Position numbers and translations under genes: made by a program. The notes under the pieces were generated by a model. The model did not search any database. It saw nothing but the letters and a program-made list of their open reading frames with translations, and had not been told where the DNA came from. A DNA stretch of 25,318 nt from a virus: positions 1-25,318 of the IMG/VR virus record IMGVR_UViG_3300008120_000654; one strand, written 5' to 3'. Position 1 is the stretch's first letter; each line of letters begins with the position of its first letter. Positions 21,486 to 25,318 of the stretch are shown in pieces.

Positions 21486-21526
21486 CACTAGCAACGCTAT
21501 TGACAAAGCTATTAGCCCTGCTATTA
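21486..21526. promoter_or_regulatory. Repressor operators (oL-like), two sites
   Basis: Site 21510-21526 (TATTAGCCCTGCTATTA) matches the reverse complement of the cro operator at 15 of 17 positions. Site 21486-21502 (CACTAGCAACGCTATTG) matches it at 12 of 17. Their centres are 24 bases apart, suitable for cooperative binding. They cover the -10 and -35 boxes of the adjoining promoter. Confidence 0.82.
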
Positions 21527-21527
21527 T
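21500..21527 (+). promoter_or_regulatory. Early promoter of the plus-strand operon (PL-like)
   Basis: TTGACA (21500-21505), 16-base spacer, TATTAT (21522-21527): close to the sigma70 consensus. A repressor operator overlaps the -10, and a second overlaps the -35. Transcription would start near 21534. Confidence 0.88.
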
Positions 21528-21574
21528 TCAGTCCATCGCCTCGCAATCCACGGCGATCTACTGAGGGGCAAACC

Positions 21575-21715
21575 ATGACGTTTCTAGTCCGCATCTGCAA
21601 ACCCGGCTGTGTGCCGTTTCGCTACGAGGTCGAAGCTGACCATTCCGTTGATGTCGTCAAGGCAATGATGTCGGAGCATGGGCTTGGGGCAAGTGTGACG
21701 GTGAGGGCGGTATGA
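21575..21715 (+). CDS. Small hypothetical phage protein
   Basis: This 46-residue protein is the first gene of the plus-strand early operon, from ATG 21575 with GAGGGGC upstream. It reads MTFLVRICKPGCVPFRYEVE, then a helix (VDVVKAMMSEHGL) and a final strand. It overlaps the next gene by 4 bases. It is not Arg-rich enough to look like lambda N. Function unknown. Confidence 0.75.
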   Translation: MTFLVRICKPGCVPFRYEVEADHSVDVVKAMMSEHGLGASVTVRAV

Positions 21716-22320
21716 GTGCGCCAAAGCTAGACAGCGGCCTAACCATCACCGCCGACCTGCTGAAAAGCTGGTCAGCTTGTGCCGATGGGTATCAGTGGTT
21801 TCTCAAAAACTACCAGCAGGGCGCGACCTTCGGCGAAATCAATGACGCCTTACGCGCTGACAAGCGATACAGCGATTCTTCTTGGCTTGTGAATAGAGTG
21901 TTCGCAGCGGCAGTGCAAGACGTTTCAATCGTCGCCGCGTCGGTCAAGCAAATGGGCGCTGACGCTGCTGCGATTGAAAAACAAGTCGCAGAAACGCCAG
22001 TCGGTGAGACTTCCGCGTCAGGCTATGGCAGCAAGTTAGCCGCGTCAGGCAATGGCAGCCAGTTAGCCGCGTCAGGCAATTACAGCCAGTTAGCCGCGTC
22101 AGGCAATTACAGCAAGTTAGCCGCGTCAGGCAGCAAGTCGATTGTTCTTGGCGTCTATAGCTGCACGGCAAGCGCTGGCAAAGACGGCGCAATCGCTCTC
22201 TGTTGGTTCGACGGCAAACGCCCACGCATTGCCGTCGCCTATGTAGGCGAAAACGGCATCAAGGCAAACACGATTTATCGCGTGTCCGATTCTGGCGAGT
22301 TTGTCGAGGTAACGGCGTGA
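21712..22320 (+). CDS. Repeat-bearing phage protein (DUF7666-like C-terminus)
   Basis: This 202-residue protein starts at ATG 21712 (ATGA overlap). The N-terminal domain (LTITADLLKSWSACADGYQWF, then TFGEINDALRADKR) is of a type seen at the start of phage early proteins. Residues 103-142 are four 9-residue repeats of the form SGNYSQLAA, likely a short beta-helix. A C-terminal domain (IALCWFDGKRPRIAVAYVGE, then GIKANTIYRVSDSGEFVEV) resembles the DUF7666 ending known in phage repeat proteins. No enzyme motif is seen. Possibly an anti-defence or structural early protein (inference). Confidence 0.78.
   Translation: MSAPKLDSGLTITADLLKSWSACADGYQWFLKNYQQGATFGEINDALRADKRYSDSSWLVNRVFAAAVQDVSIVAASVKQMGADAAAIEKQVAETPVGETSASGYGSKLAASGNGSQLAASGNYSQLAASGNYSKLAASGSKSIVLGVYSCTASAGKDGAIALCWFDGKRPRIAVAYVGENGIKANTIYRVSDSGEFVEVTA
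22015..22122 (+). repeat. 27-bp tandem repeat, four units
   Basis: Four in-frame 27-bp units begin GCGTCAGGC and end AGTTAGCC, followed by a partial copy. They encode the 9-residue repeats of the surrounding gene. Confidence 0.93.
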
Positions 22321-22475
22321 CGCTCGATCAACAAGCCAATGAAGCCCGTGCGCGCCTACACGCAATGATTGACACACGGGCAGAGCAAATAAGACGGCTG
22401 ATGCGCGCCGTTTCCATTAGAGACAACCGATCGCTGGTGCAGCGGATTCGCTGGATGAAAGCGGGGAACAAATGA
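22317..22475 (+). CDS. Small basic phage protein
   Basis: This 52-residue protein starts at GTG 22317, which overlaps the upstream stop (GTGA), and its TGA overlaps the next ATG. It is helical and Arg-rich (ARARLHAMIDTRAEQIRRLM, then LVQRIRWMKAGNK). Coupling on both sides supports it. It could bind RNA or DNA, but no family is recognised. Confidence 0.7.
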   Translation: MTLDQQANEARARLHAMIDTRAEQIRRLMRAVSIRDNRSLVQRIRWMKAGNK

Positions 22476-22765
22476 GCCAAATCGCCTTTGAAGTCGAACA
22501 GATGGAAAAAGCGTTATTCCGTGGCGATGTCGCACAGACACCGGTGGTCAACATTGATGTTGCCGCAACGCTGGCCATTAAACACATGCCGCTAAATGAC
22601 TTGATGTTTCTGGTGGCACAAGAGATCGAGCGCCGTGCCCGTGACCCCGGCACACATTGCCCGGAAGGGGTGTACGGCTGGGATGACTGGTCGGCTGATG
22701 CTGGCCGCACCGCAAACGAAATCAAAGACATCGCTCGCCGGTTGGAGCGGGAAGGGTTGGTATGA
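22472..22765 (+). CDS. Hypothetical phage protein
   Basis: This 97-residue protein starts at ATG 22472 (ATGA overlap). It is acidic and mostly helical (AFEVEQMEKALFRGDVAQTP, NDLMFLVAQEIERRARDPG, TANEIKDIARRLEREGL). It precedes the ATPase gene by 43 bases. Function unknown. Confidence 0.75.
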   Translation: MSQIAFEVEQMEKALFRGDVAQTPVVNIDVAATLAIKHMPLNDLMFLVAQEIERRARDPGTHCPEGVYGWDDWSADAGRTANEIKDIARRLEREGLV

Positions 22766-22808
22766 GTTGCCAACAATACACACAGACAGTCACAACAAAG
22801 GAGCAGCA

Positions 22809-23903
22809 ATGAGCATGTTAAAACCAGCAAGAAACCGCATGGCGTTTGCCAAAGTGGGGCTATACGGAACAGCAGGCTCCGGTAAAACCTACACGGCAGC
22901 AAAGATCGCTATCGGCCTTCACCAGTACACCAAATCAACAAAGCCGGTTGGCATGTTTGACACCGAACCTGCTGCGTCTTACATCATTCCGCTATTTGAG
23001 CAAGCGGGTGTTCCGTTCCTCGTGTACGACGAAAGCCGCGCCCTGAAAGACCTTATGGCGTTCATGGATGAAGCTGAGAAGGAATGCTCAGTTGTCATCA
23101 TAGATTCAATTACGCACGTATGGCGCGACACGCAGGAGTCATATCTTGCCAAGATCAACGAGGGGCTTCGTAAGCGCGGCAAGCGGGACATTTACAAGCT
23201 GGAGTTCCACCATTGGGGACCGATTAAGGCGGCATGGGCGGAGTTTACCGACCGCTTCTTGTCTTCAAAACTTCACGCCATTGTTTGCGGTCGCGCTGGG
23301 TCAATTTATGAGTACCAGACCAATGAGGAATCAGGGAAAAAGGAACTGATTACTAGCGGTACGCGCATGGCGACTGAAAAGGAAATGGGGTACGAGCCGT
23401 CACTGTTGATTGAACTCGCGCCGGTGCGCGAGGACGGCAAGATTGTAAACATGGCCTTTGTCCAGAAAGACCGCACCGACACATTAAACGGTCAAGAGAT
23501 TGCTTCCCCTGACTTTGAAAAACTCAAGTCGCATTTTGCTTTCTTGAATATCGGCGGTGAGCATCATGGGTCAATGAATACCCGCGATTCTAAAGACCTG
23601 TTCAGCGAGGACGGTTCCGATAGTTGGTCGGCAGAACAACGCAGCCGCAAGATCGTGTCCGAAGAAATCGAAGAGTTGCTGAAAAAGCACTATCCAGCAC
23701 AAAGCGTTGAGCACAAACAAAAGCGCCAAGAACTTCTAGAAGAGGCATTTAACACGAGAAGCTGGACAAAGATTAGCGAGTCTACTTCTAGCGACATTCT
23801 TCGTAATGGCCTGAACACACTACGGGCTGCGTTGGAACCGGATGTCGGTGACGAGGATTTGAAGCGCCTTGAACAAGATATGACGCTTGCTAAAGCCGCA
23901 TGA
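22809..23903 (+). CDS. Phage P-loop ATPase (RecA/Sak4-like fold possible)
   Basis: This 364-residue protein starts at ATG 22809 with AAAGGAG upstream; longer frames upstream are not coding in style. Walker A is GTAGSGKT (residues 20-27) and Walker B is SVVIIDSI (Asp 99). An FDTEP motif after the first strand and FHHWGPIKAAWAEFTDRFL with LHAIVCGRAG later give a RecA-like order typical of phage ATPases of the Sak4 kind. The C-terminal 120 residues are helical and charged. A role in homologous recombination or single-strand annealing is likely but inferred. The stop overlaps the next gene. Confidence 0.85.
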   Translation: MSMLKPARNRMAFAKVGLYGTAGSGKTYTAAKIAIGLHQYTKSTKPVGMFDTEPAASYIIPLFEQAGVPFLVYDESRALKDLMAFMDEAEKECSVVIIDSITHVWRDTQESYLAKINEGLRKRGKRDIYKLEFHHWGPIKAAWAEFTDRFLSSKLHAIVCGRAGSIYEYQTNEESGKKELITSGTRMATEKEMGYEPSLLIELAPVREDGKIVNMAFVQKDRTDTLNGQEIASPDFEKLKSHFAFLNIGGEHHGSMNTRDSKDLFSEDGSDSWSAEQRSRKIVSEEIEELLKKHYPAQSVEHKQKRQELLEEAFNTRSWTKISESTSSDILRNGLNTLRAALEPDVGDEDLKRLEQDMTLAKAA

Positions 23904-24151
23904 CCACCATCACCCTAAACCCTCGCGAGTTTTGGTCGCTGGCAATCGGCGGCGCGGTACTGTGCTTCACGGCCGGCGTGATCCTAGCCTGCCTTGTCGT
24001 GGCCGTAGTGGTTATGCCGCTACGTGACCACGAGGCCAGCCAACAAGTTGAGTCGGCCTATGCCAAAGGTGCCATGCTCAAGATCGCCAGCAGCAAAGCC
24101 AGGTGTCAACAGTGGGAATTGAGAAATAGGAGAGCTATCTGTGACGAATGA
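23900..24151 (+). CDS. Small membrane protein
   Basis: This 83-residue protein starts at ATG 23900 (ATGA overlap). One long hydrophobic segment (about residues 13-40, LAIGGAVLCFTAGVILACLV then VAVVVM) is followed by a soluble helical tail with two Cys (ASSKARCQQWELRNRRAICD). The topology resembles small inner-membrane phage proteins. Function unknown. Confidence 0.78.
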   Translation: MTTITLNPREFWSLAIGGAVLCFTAGVILACLVVAVVVMPLRDHEASQQVESAYAKGAMLKIASSKARCQQWELRNRRAICDE

Positions 24152-24872
24152 CGTTAAAGAACGGCCGATCCTCTTTTCCGCGCCGATGGTCAGAGCGATA
24201 TTGGACGGGCGCAAGGTGCAAACGCGGAGAGTGGTGAAGCTACGCGACAAGGATCTGCACGATGATTCGGCCTACTTAAACGGCGGCAGCGCGGCCATCG
24301 CGCTAGGTCATGGCGTCGGCGGCATCGTCGAGTGGCGGGAGCAAAACGGGCAGTGGTTTGGTTTGTCCGGCTATACCACCGTTGTGAATATCGATTGCCC
24401 CTACGGCCAAGTAGGCGACCGGCTGCGCGTCAAAGAATCCGCATGGATGTGGTGTAAGCAGGTGCCGAACGGAAAGACCAAGACGGGCCGCGACAAATTC
24501 AAATACGTTCCACTTCGAGAAGCGCCGGTCTTTTACGTTGCCGACGATCCAGAACGGCCAACGCTTGATGTTCAGTCGAGCGTAGGTCAAGACGGTTATA
24601 AGTGGCGTTTCAAGGTTGGCCGATTCCTGCCGGCTTGGGCTTGCCGCATTGAGTTGGAAGTAACAGGTGTTCGCGTTGAACGACTCAGAGAAATTAGTGA
24701 GGCCGATGCGAACGCGGAAGGCTGCGCTGGTGGTCACGGCTCAATACCGAGCTACCCGTACAACGCGATACCACGGGAGCACTTCAAAAACCTATGGGAA
24801 TCCATCAACGGCGCGGGAAGCTGGGAGGCTAGCCCGTTCGTATGGGTTGTTTCATTTCGGAGGATCAAGTAA
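24141..24872 (+). CDS. ASCH-domain-like phage protein
   Basis: This 243-residue protein starts at GTG 24141 with AGGAGAG six bases upstream, overlapping the previous gene by 11 bases. The start ERPILFSAPMVRAILDGRKV is the typical opening of phage ASCH-type proteins. It is followed by QTRRVVK, YGQVGDRLRVKESAWMW and a C-terminal VWVVSF strand. ASCH/PUA-like folds bind RNA or modified nucleotides. The exact role is unknown. The stop shares a base with the next ATG (TAATG). Confidence 0.85.
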   Translation: MTNDVKERPILFSAPMVRAILDGRKVQTRRVVKLRDKDLHDDSAYLNGGSAAIALGHGVGGIVEWREQNGQWFGLSGYTTVVNIDCPYGQVGDRLRVKESAWMWCKQVPNGKTKTGRDKFKYVPLREAPVFYVADDPERPTLDVQSSVGQDGYKWRFKVGRFLPAWACRIELEVTGVRVERLREISEADANAEGCAGGHGSIPSYPYNAIPREHFKNLWESINGAGSWEASPFVWVVSFRRIK

Positions 24873-25318
24873 TGAGTAACGACAAGGCAACCAAACCGGA
24901 GAGCACAATGATCGAACCAATCAAACTACTAGCAGGAAGCCACGCAGACACCGCTGAAACGGGTAGCGGCTGCTTTATGAACGTAATCGCGTACCTGAAC
25001 GGCGAGGCGCAGATTACCGACCAATCCGAGTGCGTGTGCTATGTCATGCGACCGCTGGCAATTTATGCCAATGACCTGTTTGGCGACAAAGACCGGCAAA
25101 AGCTGCTGCCGTTTATTCTTCGGGCGATTGGCTCACGGACGGACGACAAAGAGGTAATTATGGAACGATTGCGCCATGTGGTTGCGTTTGCGGAAAAGCA
25201 AGGCCAGTACGCCGCCGAGTACGCCGAGTACGCCGAGTACGCCAAGTACGCCGCCGAGTCCGCCGCCGAGTACGCCAAGTACGCCAAGTACGCCGCCGAG
25301 TACGCCAAGTCCGCCAAG
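24872..25318 (+). CDS. Early phage protein with Ala-Glu/Lys-Tyr repeat tail (partial, runs off right edge)
   Basis: The frame is open from ATG 24872 (GGAGGATCAAGTA upstream) to the window edge, 149 codons. An internal ATG at 24908 with GGAGAGCACA could be the true start. The first 105 or so residues form a helical domain (GCFMNVIAYLNGEAQITDQS, then DKDRQKLLPFILRAIGSRTD). From about residue 112 the protein is a tandem series of AEYA/AKYA/AESA units. It resembles a family of phage proteins that combine such an N-domain with Ala-rich 3-5-residue repeats. The tail is probably one long helix or coiled coil. Function unknown. Confidence 0.8.
   Translation, partial: MSNDKATKPESTMIEPIKLLAGSHADTAETGSGCFMNVIAYLNGEAQITDQSECVCYVMRPLAIYANDLFGDKDRQKLLPFILRAIGSRTDDKEVIMERLRHVVAFAEKQGQYAAEYAEYAEYAKYAAESAAEYAKYAKYAAEYAKSAK
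25207..25318 (+). repeat. 9/12-bp codon repeat array (runs off right edge)
   Basis: Units of GCCGAGTAC, GCCAAGTAC, GCCGAGTCC and GCC-extended versions follow each other in frame. They encode the AEY/AKY/AES tail. Such near-identical units are prone to slippage. Confidence 0.93.

Noticed and set aside
25063-25317. Minus-strand frame rich in SAAY/LAYS repeats
   Set aside because: It is the antisense of the AEY/AKY repeat array of the plus-strand gene and has no start context.

Overview
This window looks like about 25 kb of a temperate, lambda-like siphophage or prophage, cut at both ends. The evidence is a CI/Cro-type switch with two divergent early operons, a replication block (DUF1376-like and P-like proteins, RusA), a Nin-like block, a Q-like late regulator with its own promoter and terminator, and a long-tailed (siphovirus) tail module. 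The base composition is moderately GC-rich and most genes overlap by 4 bases (ATGA or GTGA). This fits a proteobacterial host, but the host cannot be named from the sequence.

Layout from left to right. Positions 1-10334 (minus strand) hold late structural genes. They are the tape measure protein (cut by the left edge), the G/GT tail chaperones joined by a -1 frameshift at AAATTTT, a beta-rich 169-residue protein, the tail tube protein, the tail terminator, an HK97 gp10-like protein, the head closure protein and the head-tail adaptor. Upstream of the adaptor lies an accessory set: a 60-bp-repeat protein, a broken LamG-like gene, a beta-rich protein, a frameshifted gene and another beta-rich protein. 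Terminase, portal, protease and capsid genes are not between the late promoter and the adaptor, where they would be expected.

Positions 10335-10617 appear to be the late control region: a sigma70 promoter overlapping the end of the Q-like gene, an intrinsic terminator, a degenerate initiator-tRNA-like gene and a second terminator. Positions 10614-20033 (minus strand) form one tightly coupled early operon. In transcription order it encodes a Cro-like protein, an HNH protein, an RHH protein, tandem hairpins, a small protein, RusA, a 313-nt noncoding gap with a C4-RNA-like motif, DUF1376, a P-like loader, three small proteins, a C5 cytosine methyltransferase, a LAGLIDADG endonuclease, a 40-residue membrane protein, a DSP-type phosphatase, zinc proteins, a YbcO/DUF1364 protein, further small proteins and Q.

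Positions 20034-21540 hold the switch. CI (S24 type) and a secreted Cys-rich protein lie on the plus strand, ending in a strong terminator. A perfect 17-bp palindrome overlaps the cro promoter, and two related sites overlap a near-consensus leftward-arm promoter at 21500-21527. Positions 21575-25318 (plus strand) hold the other early operon: small proteins, a 9-residue-repeat protein, a P-loop ATPase, a membrane protein, an ASCH-like protein and a protein with an Ala-Glu/Lys-Tyr repeat tail cut by the right edge.

The likely circuit is as follows. CI silences both early promoters. On induction the early operons make replication and recombination proteins and then Q, and Q lets RNA polymerase pass the terminators that precede and punctuate the late genes.
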